From NCBI GenBank assembly GCA_041581935.1, contig JBFICP010000006.1, forward strand, positions 1 through 32,854: DNA of 32,854 nucleotides, read 5' to 3'. Positions 9,901 through 17,461 of this stretch are shown here, piece by piece. The notes under the pieces were generated by a model. That model did not search any database. It saw only the letters and a program-made list of their open reading frames with translations, and had not been told where the DNA came from. Made by a program: the position numbers and the translations under genes. This stretch comes from JAABYT01 sp041581935. Lineage in GTDB: Bacteria; Pseudomonadota; Gammaproteobacteria; HK1. The number at the start of each line of letters is the position of its first letter. Within the stretch, counting starts at the first letter, position 1.

Positions 9901-11293
9901 CCGCGCGCCTGCCGCGCCGGGTCGAAAACCCCTGAGCGAGCATGCGCACGACATCGCCGAATGTCCGGTCAGTCAAATTTCGATAAGGCCAGGCGCGGCG
10001 AAAGGATTCGAGCAGCGTACGCTCGTCGCGCTCGCCGGCGCTCACCTCGGCGACGACCTGCTGCGCGAGCACATCCAGCGGCTGATCCGGGATGCGCACG
10101 CGGTCGAGCTCACCGGCGCGGGCACCTTCGAGCAGTGCCACGCATTCCACCAGCTCGTCACGGCTGAGCGGGAACAGGCGTCCTTTCGGGGTCGCGCCGA
10201 TGCGGTGCCCTGAGCGCCCGACGCGTTGCAGGAATGCGGCGATGGATCGCGGCGAGCCGAGCTGACAGACGAGATCGATGTCACCGATGTCGATACCGAG
10301 CTCCAGAGACGAGGTCGCCACCAGGCACTTCAGGGTTCCGGCCTTGAGACGCCGCTCGGCCTCGAGACGATGCTCTTTGGCGAGGCTGCCATGGTGGGAC
10401 GTGACGTTTTCCTCACCGATGCGTTCGGCGAGAAAGCGCGCCGCGCGCTCGGCCAGTCGACGCGTGTTGACGAATACGAGCGTCGTGCGATGGGCGCGTA
10501 CCAGATCCTCGAGGCGCGCATAGAGCTCTTCCCACACCTCGTTCGCCATCACCGCGTCGAGCGGAGAGCCAGGGATCTCCAGGGCCAGATCGCGCTCGCG
10601 CACGTGACCGGTGTCGATGACGGCGCACGCCGCATTCCTTTGCCCGACAAGAAATTGGGCCATCGCCTCGATGGGTTTCTGGGTCGCGGACAGCCCGATG
10701 CGCGCAAGCTCGCCATCGACGAGGTCCGTGAGCCGCTCCAGGGACAGGGCGAGGTGTGCACCGCGCTTGTTGCCTGCCAGCGCGTGGATCTCGTCGACAA
10801 TGACCGTCTCGACGCTGCGCAGCATCGCGCGCCCGGACGCCGACGTCAGCAGGATGTAGGCGGACTCCGGGGTCGTGACCAGAATGTGCGGGGGCCGACG
10901 GCGAGCCTTGTCGCGCTCGGACTGCGGGGTATCGCCGGTTCTCACCCACGCGCGCACGTCCACGTCGGCCAATCCGCTCGCCAGCAGCCGATCGCGCACC
11001 CCGGCGAGCGGCGCCTGGAGATTGCGCTGAATGTCGTTCGAGAGCGCCTTCAGCGGCGATATGTAGAGCACCCGCGTGACATCGGGGAGCCCGCGCTCGA
11101 GACCTTCCCTGACGAGGCTATCGATGGCGGCAAGAAACGCGGCCAGCGTCTTTCCGGAGCCGGTGGGCGCGGCCAGAAGCGTGTGGCGGCCCGAGGCGAT
11201 GGCTGGCCAGGCCTCGGCCTGAACGGCGGTCGGCGCACCGAAACGCTCGTCGAACCAGGATTGGAGGGCCGGATGAAACGCAGGCGCGGGCAT
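6968..11293 (-). CDS. lhr: Lhr-type superfamily 2 ATP-dependent helicase, full length
   Basis: A 1441-residue Lhr-family helicase, as long as full-length actinobacterial/proteobacterial Lhr. RecA domain 1 has APTGSGKT (Walker A, about 42-49), DEIH (167-170) and SAT (202-204). RecA domain 2 has FVNTRR, SSLELGIDIGDIDLV and QRVGRSGHR (356-364). The Lhr-specific winged helix/beta-barrel 'core' follows, with a long C-terminal extension (Lhr-CTD). It translocates 3' to 5' on single-stranded DNA and unwinds RNA:DNA hybrids; the family is linked to DNA repair. I chose ATG 11293 (MPAPAFHPALQSWF) over an in-frame GTG at 11329 because conserved sequence starts there; neither has a strong ribosome binding site. 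It is not accompanied by an MPE nuclease gene. It is convergent with the MBL gene. Confidence 0.93.
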   Translation of the reverse strand: MPAPAFHPALQSWFDERFGAPTAVQAEAWPAIASGRHTLLAAPTGSGKTLAAFLAAIDSLVREGLERGLPDVTRVLYISPLKALSNDIQRNLQAPLAGVRDRLLASGLADVDVRAWVRTGDTPQSERDKARRRPPHILVTTPESAYILLTSASGRAMLRSVETVIVDEIHALAGNKRGAHLALSLERLTDLVDGELARIGLSATQKPIEAMAQFLVGQRNAACAVIDTGHVRERDLALEIPGSPLDAVMANEVWEELYARLEDLVRAHRTTLVFVNTRRLAERAARFLAERIGEENVTSHHGSLAKEHRLEAERRLKAGTLKCLVATSSLELGIDIGDIDLVCQLGSPRSIAAFLQRVGRSGHRIGATPKGRLFPLSRDELVECVALLEGARAGELDRVRIPDQPLDVLAQQVVAEVSAGERDERTLLESFRRAWPYRNLTDRTFGDVVRMLAQGFSTRRGRRAAYLHHDTVNGRLRARRGARLAAITNGGVIPDQFDYEVILSPEGFRIGTLNEDFAFESLPGDIFQLGNTSYRILKVEMGKVHVADAKGQPPNIPFWFGEAPGRSDELSHAVSRLRAEVDRRLDDGIEATEQWLVHEHGISAAAARQLAAYLGSAKAALGIMPTQNHVVLERFFDEAGDMHLVIHAPFGSRINRAWGLALRKRFCRKFNFELQAAALEDSIILSLSATHSFPLEEVAGYLHSNTVREVLVQALLAAPMFPTRWRWNATNALAVRRMRNGKRAPPYFQRADAEDLVAVIFPDQLACQENLAGNREIPDHPLVNQTIVDCLHDTMDIDGLETLLERMEAQQLLITGRDLAAPSPLAQEILNARPYAFLDDAPAEERRAMAVQSRSFMEPADAAELGRLDAAAIDNVCREAWPEARDADELHDALVVLGFLTDAEVARVGEAAAGDASWRHLLEVLTHGRRATSLRTPSGVAVWVAAERLGELKALFPGADPDPSISPSPADAIVRDPADALREVMRSRLEGLGPVTSAVLAQPLGIDPRQVTLALLALEREGFVVRGRFRDIGEGVEEWCERRLLARIHRYTVKRLRGEIEPVSIADYMRFLLHWQGLSERGEGRDAAAAVLEGLEGFSLAAAAWESDVLPARLEGYSSDMLDTLCATGRFTWMRLAVASGQSEKKNAPIRHTPIALVDRQNIAHWRFLAPIPDADNMSLSSSARRVHDWMRDNGACFFVDLVQGTGMLRTQVETALGELVNWGIVTSDSFAGLRALVTPQSRRPRFAPRRARRPMASQFDAAGRWSLVARPNVSQQDARAVEFLARVLLRRYGVVFRRLLDRESVLVPWRDLLRVYWRMEARGEIRGGRFVDGVAGEQFALPDAVGTLRTVRRAAPSEELIAVSAVDPVNLAGTLLPGERINATLNNRIVFRDGLPVAVQRGDALELLNELDAELAWQAKMLLTRKRRPASFMPPPSERV

Positions 11294-11405
11294 GCCGGCA
11301 GGGTACAACCGCTGCCCCGGCGATGTCACCGCCGGCGCGCCGACCGGCCGCCGCGCCCCGTCGGCCCTCGCATGCCGGGCGTGATGCGATCGGGCGCCGC
11401 TCGGC

Positions 11406-12200
11406 TCAGTCCCAGGTCTTCTCGTTGTCCCAGACGTTCTCGGGCAGCGGCAGGCCGGTGAAGTCGTCGTCGGTCAGTGGATCCTGCGGCGATATGCCGA
11501 GCTTCTCGAGCGTCAGCATCAGCTGTCGCGCATGCTGGCCTGAATGCCAGGCGGTCCGCTCGAGCACTTCGTGCAGGCTGACATCGCCATAGTAGACGTT
11601 CCCCGGCTGCGCGAAGTCCGTGTTCCGGCCGCCCGAGTGCCACCAGTCGTTCAAGCGCGCGCGCACGCCGGCCGCGTAATCGAGCAGTGCCTGCCGGTCC
11701 TCGATGTGTGCCGGTAGCCGGCTCGCCAGCGCCTCGTAGGTATAGGGCGCGTCGTGCTCGACGCGATCCAGGAATACGTCCGGGATTTGGAATATGTGGT
11801 AAGCCAGCTGACGGTAGGAGCGCGGGCGCCCCGGCAGCAGCGTGTCGAGCTCATGCTCCGGAATCTGCGCCGTGAAGCGCTCGGCGGCGGCGAGAATCGC
11901 GTCGATGCGCGCGATGAGCACGTGCGGCGCGAGCATGTCGTGGCCACTCCACTCGAACCCGGCCACCCGGGCGACGTCCCGGAATACCGCGCCGTTGGCC
12001 CAGTCCGTTCCCCTCGCGACGATAGGGACCATGCGAAGCCCAAGGGCCTCGAGCTCGCGGAAACCGTGCTCGTCCTCCAGCACGTTGATGGATTCGAACT
12101 GCATGCCGTTCGCGAGGAGAAATTCCTTGGTCTTCAGACAGCTCGAGCAACCCGGCTGCCAGTACACCTTCAACGGGAGCTTCGATCGCCGCGCCGCCAT
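11406..12200 (-). CDS. Glutaredoxin-like domain fused to DinB-like four-helix domain
   Basis: A 264-residue two-domain protein. Residues 8-85 form a glutaredoxin/thioredoxin fold with the dithiol motif CSSC (18-21) and the cis-proline region MVPIV (P59). Residues 90-260 look like a DinB/mycothiol-dependent isomerase-type helical bundle, with histidines in AYHIFQ (H135) and HSGQHARQ (H219, H223) positioned as in its metal site. Glutaredoxin suggests thiol-disulfide or deglutathionylation chemistry; DinB-fold proteins are often thiol-dependent metalloenzymes. The combined role is unknown. GGAGGT lies 7 bases upstream of the ATG. It is divergent from the CBS-domain gene. Confidence 0.8.
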   Translation of the reverse strand: MAARRSKLPLKVYWQPGCSSCLKTKEFLLANGMQFESINVLEDEHGFRELEALGLRMVPIVARGTDWANGAVFRDVARVAGFEWSGHDMLAPHVLIARIDAILAAAERFTAQIPEHELDTLLPGRPRSYRQLAYHIFQIPDVFLDRVEHDAPYTYEALASRLPAHIEDRQALLDYAAGVRARLNDWWHSGGRNTDFAQPGNVYYGDVSLHEVLERTAWHSGQHARQLMLTLEKLGISPQDPLTDDDFTGLPLPENVWDNEKTWD

Positions 12201-12292
12201 GTCCGTTACCTCCGTACCCCGTTCGGCGCTCGCAGCGTCCGGTCTCGGCCACGGTAGCCGAATTCATGGGGAAACTCATCAATCAAGCATCG

Positions 12293-12298
12293 TATACT
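12293..12298 (+). promoter_or_regulatory. Possible -10 box for the CBS-domain gene
   Basis: TATACT, five of six bases matching TATAAT, in an AT-rich stretch about 40 bases before the chosen ATG at 12338. No convincing -35 element is visible at 16-18 bases spacing, so this is only a candidate. Confidence 0.3.
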
Positions 12299-12337
12299 TT
12301 ACACGGAATGAAACGGCGCTCCAGCACTGGAGGCAGC

Positions 12338-13012
12338 ATGCTGGTCAGAGACCTGATGACGACATCCGTGGTGTCCGCGCCGTTCGGCACACCGGTGCAG
12401 GAAGCCTACGAGCTCATGCGCGAAGGCCGCTTTCGTCATCTGCCGGTGCTCGACAAAAAAGGCCGGCTGGCCGGAATTCTCTCGGAACGGGACCTGCGCG
12501 GCGTTGGGGCGTTTTTCAAAGACGAGCGCTCCGGAATCGACGAATTCCTGGTCACCGATCCGACCACCGTGGAAAAGATCATGGTGGCCAATCCGATTAC
12601 CGTGTCGCCCGATACGTCGGTCTCGACCGCCGTCAAGATTATCCGTGACAAGCGCATCGGCTGCCTCATCGTTACCGAAGGCGATCAGATGGTCGGCATT
12701 CTGAGCTATCTGGATGTCCTTGACGCCGCAGACAAGGAATCCAACGAGCCGGCACCGAGATACCGGGATCCCAACGATACACAGCCGATGAAGAAGGAGG
12801 AGCTCGTCACTCTGCGCCGGCAGATGGCCGCGGAGCTTTCCGAGTTTCGTGCCAGTACGCCGACCCGCAAGGTCGACACCGTCGATTTGCGTGCCCGGGA
12901 GGCGCGACTCGCCGAGCAGGCGGCTCGCCGAAAAGCTCGCGACAAGGAGCGCGCCGACGCGACCCGGAAAATCATGAACGACATCCGGGCCCAGCTGGAC
13001 GAAGACGATTAG
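12338..13012 (+). CDS. CBS-domain pair protein with charged C-terminal helix
   Basis: A 224-residue protein with two CBS domains: residues 1-57 (LMTTSVVSAP, RHLPVLDKKGRLAGILSERDL) and about 79-132 (IMVANPITVSPDTSVSTAVK, GCLIVTEGDQMVGILSYLDVL). CBS pairs bind adenosine nucleotides and act as energy or redox sensors. The remainder (150-224) is a very charged Arg/Glu/Ala-rich helix likely to form a coiled coil. The start at 12338 is preferred because GGAGG lies 4 bases upstream and the protein then begins directly with the CBS fold; in-frame starts at 12266 and 12308 exist. The reading frame of the following M24 gene is already open at its stop codon, suggesting close linkage. Confidence 0.8.
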   Translation: MLVRDLMTTSVVSAPFGTPVQEAYELMREGRFRHLPVLDKKGRLAGILSERDLRGVGAFFKDERSGIDEFLVTDPTTVEKIMVANPITVSPDTSVSTAVKIIRDKRIGCLIVTEGDQMVGILSYLDVLDAADKESNEPAPRYRDPNDTQPMKKEELVTLRRQMAAELSEFRASTPTRKVDTVDLRAREARLAEQAARRKARDKERADATRKIMNDIRAQLDEDD

Positions 13013-13136
13013 GCAGCCCTCCTCAGCGGGCGAGTCGACGCCGTGCGATACACCGGTCGACATCGCGGCGCTGCGTCTCGAACGGCTCGAGCGTCTTCGA
13101 GCGACGCTAGTCGAATTCGATTGCGCCGGCATTGTC

Positions 13137-14216
13137 TTGTTCGATCCCGTCAACATCCGCTACGCCACCGACGTGAGCAATATGCAGGTTTGGTCCCTGC
13201 ACAACCCGGCACGCTACGCATTCGTCGCCAGCGAAGGTCCGGTCATACTGTTCGAATTTCCCGGCTGCGCTCACCTGGGTGAAGGCATGGCGCTCATCGA
13301 CGAGGTCCGCCCGGCGCGATCCTGGCTCTATCTGATGGCCGGCCCCGCGGCGCAGGCGGTGGCAGAATCGTGGGCGGCGGAGCTCGCCGAGCTGATTCGA
13401 GCGTTCGGTGGAGAAAATCGGCGACTTGCCGCCGACCGTCTCGACTGGATGGGATACCAAGCTCTCGAGGCGCGCAACATCGAGATTGTCGAGGGCCAGG
13501 CAATCGTCGAGCAGGCGCGGCGCATCAAGACTCCAGAGGAACGCCGCGCGTTACGCGATGCGATCGACGCCTGCGAACGCGCCATGGACACCATGTTCGC
13601 ATCGCTCGAGCCGGGATTGAGCGAGCAGCGGCTGTGGGCGATTCTTCATGAACAGAATATTGCGCTCGGTGGAGAATGGATCGAGACCCGTCTGCTCGTG
13701 TCGGGCCCGCGTACGAATCCCTGGTACCAGGAATGCAGCGACCGCGTCATTCAAAGCGGCGATCTGGTGGCGATCGATACCGACCTGATCGGTCGTCACG
13801 GCTACTGCTGTGACATCTCGCGAACCCGGCTGTGCGGGGACGGACGCCCGAGCGACGCGCAACGCACCGTTTACGCCGCCGCTCACGCGCACCTCGAGCG
13901 CGTGCTGGAGCTCGTCAAGCCGGGCGTGACGCTCGCTGAGCTGGCAGACCGCGTCGGCACACCGCCGGACGGGTACCACGTGTACAGCTGCCTGGCTCAC
14001 GGGGTCGGACTCTGCGACGAATTCCCCGTGGCATTCTGGAAAAATCAACGCCAGCGCTACGATGCGCGGCTCGAGACGAACATGGTCATGTGTGTCGAGA
14101 GCTATGTCGGACCCGTCGGCGGGAAAGAAGGCGTGAAGCTCGAGGAGCAGGTTCTGCTCACCGAGAACGGTGCCGAGCGCCTGAGCACCTATCCCCTCGA
14201 GGACGATTGGATCTGA
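13137..14216 (+). CDS. M24 peptidase-fold protein, DddP (DMSP lyase)-like; N-terminus probably extends upstream
   Basis: At least 359 residues in the creatinase/aminopeptidase (M24) fold. Segments such as FDPVNIRYATDVSNMQ, GGEWIETRLLVSGPRTNPW, AIDTDLIG and AHGVGLCDEFP closely resemble remembered sequences of DddP, the iron-dependent DMSP lyase. Metal residues D214, D216, D226, H288, E321 and E336 are present, and D294 sits six residues after H288, as the proposed catalytic D377 follows H371 in DddP. The first standard in-frame start is TTG 13137, but homologous sequence (LERLRATLVEFDCAGIVL) continues upstream to about 13071 with no ATG, GTG or TTG. Translation may start at a rare codon (ATT 13008, overlapping the CBS stop, or CTG 13071), or a base may be missing. 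Many DddP relatives are uncharacterised, so activity on DMSP is unproven. Confidence 0.75.
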   Translation: MFDPVNIRYATDVSNMQVWSLHNPARYAFVASEGPVILFEFPGCAHLGEGMALIDEVRPARSWLYLMAGPAAQAVAESWAAELAELIRAFGGENRRLAADRLDWMGYQALEARNIEIVEGQAIVEQARRIKTPEERRALRDAIDACERAMDTMFASLEPGLSEQRLWAILHEQNIALGGEWIETRLLVSGPRTNPWYQECSDRVIQSGDLVAIDTDLIGRHGYCCDISRTRLCGDGRPSDAQRTVYAAAHAHLERVLELVKPGVTLAELADRVGTPPDGYHVYSCLAHGVGLCDEFPVAFWKNQRQRYDARLETNMVMCVESYVGPVGGKEGVKLEEQVLLTENGAERLSTYPLEDDWI

Positions 14217-14275
14217 TCCACCTGCGGTTGGCGGCACCGTCGCGCGGATGTACGATTCTCGAGGCATTACCCGCT

Positions 14276-15052
14276 ATGGCAACCAAATCGAGCAAGCTAC
14301 CGGACGACATGTCCGAGCAGGAATGGCAGGTGAGAGTCGATCTCGCGGCTGCCTATCGCCTGGCGGCGATCTATGGCTGGACGGATTTAAACAATACGCA
14401 TTTCTCGGCGCGAATTCCGGGTCCCGAGAATCATTTCCTGCTCAACCCGTTCGGCATGCTGTTCGATGAGATCACCGCATCCGCACTCATTAAGGTCGAC
14501 CACCAGGGAAATATCATCGGTCGATCCGACTATCCCGCGAATCCCGCGGGGTTCGTCATCCACGGTGCAATCCACATGGCCGTTCCGGATGCCAACTGCA
14601 TCATTCATACGCACAGCCGCTTCGGCACGGCGGTAGCTACTCAGAAGAGCGGACTGCTTCCATCGACTCAAAAAGCGTTGACGCTGCTCGGCTGGATTGG
14701 CTATCACGATTTCGAGGGCGCGGCGCTCGACATGGACGAGCGTCCACGCATTGTGAGTGACCTCGCCGACAGGAAAATCCTCATTCTGAGAAATCACGGT
14801 CTGCTAGCGGTCGGGAAGACCGTGGGCGAGGCGTTTGTATGGATGTATCGCATCGAAACCGCCTGCCGGATTCAGATCGATGCGCTGTCCGGCGGCTCGG
14901 AGCTCAATCCCATATCGGAATCGACCCAAGAACACACCATCGCACAGGGTCTGAAAATGTACGGCGAAGGCGGCTTCATCCAGGCCGGCCGCGAATGGCC
15001 GATGCTGGTGCGCCAGCTGGAGCGGTTGGACGGTAAAAACTACCGCAACTGA
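14276..15052 (+). CDS. Class II aldolase/adducin-like protein
   Basis: A 258-residue class II aldolase/adducin-domain protein. The zinc ligands are visible as HTHS (H111, H113) and RNHGLLA (H174). The expected N-terminal elements are present: LAAAYRLAAIYGW (24-36), an N-N-T-H-F-S-A-R strand (39-46) and NPFGMLFDEITAS (57-69), which supplies the acidic residue region. Family members cleave or epimerise phosphorylated sugars (fuculose- or ribulose-phosphate), but this adducin-like subgroup (around 250 residues, common in proteobacterial catabolic clusters) has no agreed substrate. The ATG at 14276 gives the family-typical length; the frame extends far upstream into the previous gene and that part is not real. 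It lies 59 bases after the DddP-like gene, plausibly in one transcript. Confidence 0.82.
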   Translation: MATKSSKLPDDMSEQEWQVRVDLAAAYRLAAIYGWTDLNNTHFSARIPGPENHFLLNPFGMLFDEITASALIKVDHQGNIIGRSDYPANPAGFVIHGAIHMAVPDANCIIHTHSRFGTAVATQKSGLLPSTQKALTLLGWIGYHDFEGAALDMDERPRIVSDLADRKILILRNHGLLAVGKTVGEAFVWMYRIETACRIQIDALSGGSELNPISESTQEHTIAQGLKMYGEGGFIQAGREWPMLVRQLERLDGKNYRN

Positions 15053-15363
15053 GGCGTGAGCCGTCTTCCATGGCCCGCTCGCAAGCGGTTGGCTGCCGCC
15101 GCGGGTTCCCGTCCCGAACAGAGAGACTCGGCCATACGGCGATTGAACCGTCGGTTCGGTAACACTGTCTGATAAGATTGAAGGCGACGGCAGAGGGTGC
15201 CGGATCGGGCGAGTGTGGGAGCGCGTCGCCGACACTTCGACGACACATCGCATGGCTATACAGAGGCCCGTGGCGTAGGATGGAACCGCTGGGTTTCCGA
15301 CGAATTATGTTTCCCGCCATGGCTTCACCGATACGGAGCATTCCGGGGAAAAGGATTCCATAG
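15053..15363. other. Intergenic region upstream of the olsF-like gene
   Basis: 311 bases with no convincing gene. It holds a short hairpin CCGCT-CGCA-AGCGG at 15075-15088 after the aldolase gene (weak terminator, no T-run) and the 13-base palindrome annotated separately. An open frame ending directly at 15363 has no recognisable product or family-like composition and was not called. Confidence 0.5.
15145..15157. promoter_or_regulatory. Perfect palindrome, candidate operator
   Basis: GAACCG-T-CGGTTC is a perfect 13-base inverted repeat with one central base, about 210 bases upstream of the olsF-like start. Its ACCG/CGGT half-sites resemble operators of TetR/AcrR-family repressors. No regulator gene is encoded in the window. 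A sequence reading TTGAAC overlaps its left arm and could be a -35 element, but no matching -10 is at standard spacing. Confidence 0.4.
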
Positions 15364-17247
15364 TTGCAGACGGCTCACGCAATTCAAGCCAGGGATTCGC
15401 TCACCTTACGCGACGCGCTGCGGGTAACGGGTGTCAGACGCCTGGACGCGGCGCTCGGCGCGATGCTGGATCGCCTCCTGTGTCTCCGGCAGCTGGATAA
15501 TTTCTACCAGGCCATTCCCAGCGCTCAAAATGCCCGGGAGTTCGTGGGCCTGACTCTGGCCGGATTGGATGTTACTCCGGAGGTGGCGCCGGACGAGCTC
15601 GATTGCATCCCGCTGTCGGGACCGGCGGTCATCGTCGCCAATCACCCGTTTGGTGGAATCGAAGGCTTGCTCCTCGCCCACGTCATCATGAGTCGGCGCC
15701 AGGATGTGAGGGTCCTCGCCAACGTCCAGCTGCAGCGGATCGCGGAGCTCAGGGAGCTTTTCATTGCCGTCAATCCCTTCGAGGGTAAACGGGCGGCCCG
15801 GGAGAACATCCAGCCCCTGCGCTCGGCCGTGCGCTGGGTCAAGGACGGCGGCGCGTTGCTGGTCTTTCCCAGCGGAGAGGTATCCCATTTCCAGTTTCAC
15901 CGAGGCCGTGTTACCGATCCCGAGTGGCGGCCGAGTGTCGGGCATATCGTGCGCAGAACCGGCGCACCGGCGATTCCGGCCTTCGTATGCGGCCGAAACA
16001 GCTTGCTTTTTCAGCTCCTCGGCTGTCTTCACCCACGCCTGCGAACCGCGCTGCTGGCACGGGAGTTTCTCAACAAGTCCCACCGCCGCATCCGCATCCG
16101 CTTCGGTCCGCCGGTATCGTCGAGACGCTCCGGTGCTTTCTCCTCGTCGCTGCAACTGGCGAGATATCTGCGGTTGCGAACCTATAGTCTGTCGGATCTG
16201 GATGGAGCGGCACGCAGCGCCCCGGCGCCTCGATTGACCAGCGTCGGCAAGCCATCGTTTCACGCGCCGGTTATCGAGGCGATCGACCCTCTGCTGCTCG
16301 AAGCGGAGTTCGAGAGCCTTCCGCCCGCGCAGAAGCTGGTGGCGAACGGCAATATGCACGCCGCTTACGCGAGCGCGGACCAGATCCCGAATATCCTCAC
16401 GGAGCTCGGCAGACTTCGCGAGATCACCTTTCGTGCAGTCGGTGAGGGCACCGGGGAGTCGGCAGATACCGATAGCTTCGATGCGAGCTACCTTCACCTC
16501 TTTCTATGGCACAAAACGGAAAAGCAGATCGTCGGTGCGTATCGTTTTGCGCCGGTTGATGACATTCTTTCCGGATACGGCGTGCGCGGCTTGTATACCT
16601 ATTCTCTGTTCAAGTACAAGCGCCGGTTCATCGAAAGTCTCTACGATTCCATCGAGCTGGGGCGTTCCTTTGTCCGACTCGAATACCAGCGAAGTCACGC
16701 ACCGCTCATGCTGCTGTGGCAAGGGATCGCGCGCTATCTTATCCAGAACCCGAAATACAGTCGGTTATTCGGTGCCGTCAGCATCAGCAACGACTATCAT
16801 CCCGTCTCCCGTCAGTTCATGGTCGAATTTCTCAAGGAGAACTGCTTCGCCGGCGATTTGGCCCGCCAGGTACGGCCTCGCGCCGGATCGCAACGCCGAC
16901 TCGCCACCTTTTGGCAACGAAAGGAGCTTGCCGACTTTTCGGATATCGGCGCAATGTCGGATGTCGTTGGACAGCTCGAGAACGGACATCGCGGCGTGCC
17001 GGTGCTTTTGCGCCAATACTTGAAACTCGGCGGACTACTGCTCGGCTTTAATCTCGATCGAAACTTCGGAGACGCTCTCGACGGCCTGATTCTGGTCGAT
17101 CTGCTTCAGACCGACCGGACCATACTCCAGCGTTATATGGGACGCGATGAAAGCCGCGAATTTCTACGCTACCACGCATCCCGTAAGCTTGGGTTGGAGG
17201 ATCTCCACGGTTCGGAAATCGCACCGAAGCACGCACGAAGTGCATGA
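15364..17247 (+). CDS. olsF: OlsF-like bifunctional ornithine-lipid acyltransferase
   Basis: A 627-residue protein with two acyltransferase parts. Residues about 80-260 form a PlsC-like lysophospholipid acyltransferase domain with the catalytic block NHPFGGIEG (H94) and VFPSGEVSHF (167-176), plus VNPFEGKRA for substrate binding. Residues about 300-560 match the hemolysin-like N-acyltransferase (OlsB-like) domain, including IVGAYRF, YSLFKYKRRF, SIELGRSFV and VSISNDYHP. This order (O-acyltransferase first, N-acyltransferase second) is that of OlsF from Serratia and other proteobacteria, which makes ornithine lipids from ornithine and acyl-ACP at the membrane. The start is TTG 15364, immediately after an in-frame TAG, with AAGGA about 10 bases upstream; no earlier start is possible. 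Some close homologues may acylate amino acids other than ornithine. Confidence 0.8.
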   Translation: MQTAHAIQARDSLTLRDALRVTGVRRLDAALGAMLDRLLCLRQLDNFYQAIPSAQNAREFVGLTLAGLDVTPEVAPDELDCIPLSGPAVIVANHPFGGIEGLLLAHVIMSRRQDVRVLANVQLQRIAELRELFIAVNPFEGKRAARENIQPLRSAVRWVKDGGALLVFPSGEVSHFQFHRGRVTDPEWRPSVGHIVRRTGAPAIPAFVCGRNSLLFQLLGCLHPRLRTALLAREFLNKSHRRIRIRFGPPVSSRRSGAFSSSLQLARYLRLRTYSLSDLDGAARSAPAPRLTSVGKPSFHAPVIEAIDPLLLEAEFESLPPAQKLVANGNMHAAYASADQIPNILTELGRLREITFRAVGEGTGESADTDSFDASYLHLFLWHKTEKQIVGAYRFAPVDDILSGYGVRGLYTYSLFKYKRRFIESLYDSIELGRSFVRLEYQRSHAPLMLLWQGIARYLIQNPKYSRLFGAVSISNDYHPVSRQFMVEFLKENCFAGDLARQVRPRAGSQRRLATFWQRKELADFSDIGAMSDVVGQLENGHRGVPVLLRQYLKLGGLLLGFNLDRNFGDALDGLILVDLLQTDRTILQRYMGRDESREFLRYHASRKLGLEDLHGSEIAPKHARSA

Positions 17248-17461
17248 ACCGCACGCTCGATCGGAGAATGGCTCCACCGCTGCTTTCCTGAACTACAAAC
17301 CGCTCGGCCACTGACTCATCTCAGGCCGCGTCGTGGTTTTCACCGCTTGCCGACGCGATCCTGTTTCCACGCTCAGCCCTCGCAAGTAAACTGTCTCTCG
17401 CAACTGGAGTGCGCTGCCCGTTCCAGAATCTTTTGATTAAATTCAAAACGAGGAACCAATC

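Noticed and set aside
15178..15363. Possible 61-codon gene before olsF
   Set aside because: Starts amid leader sequence, lacks a good ribosome binding site and has no recognisable product; treated as intergenic.
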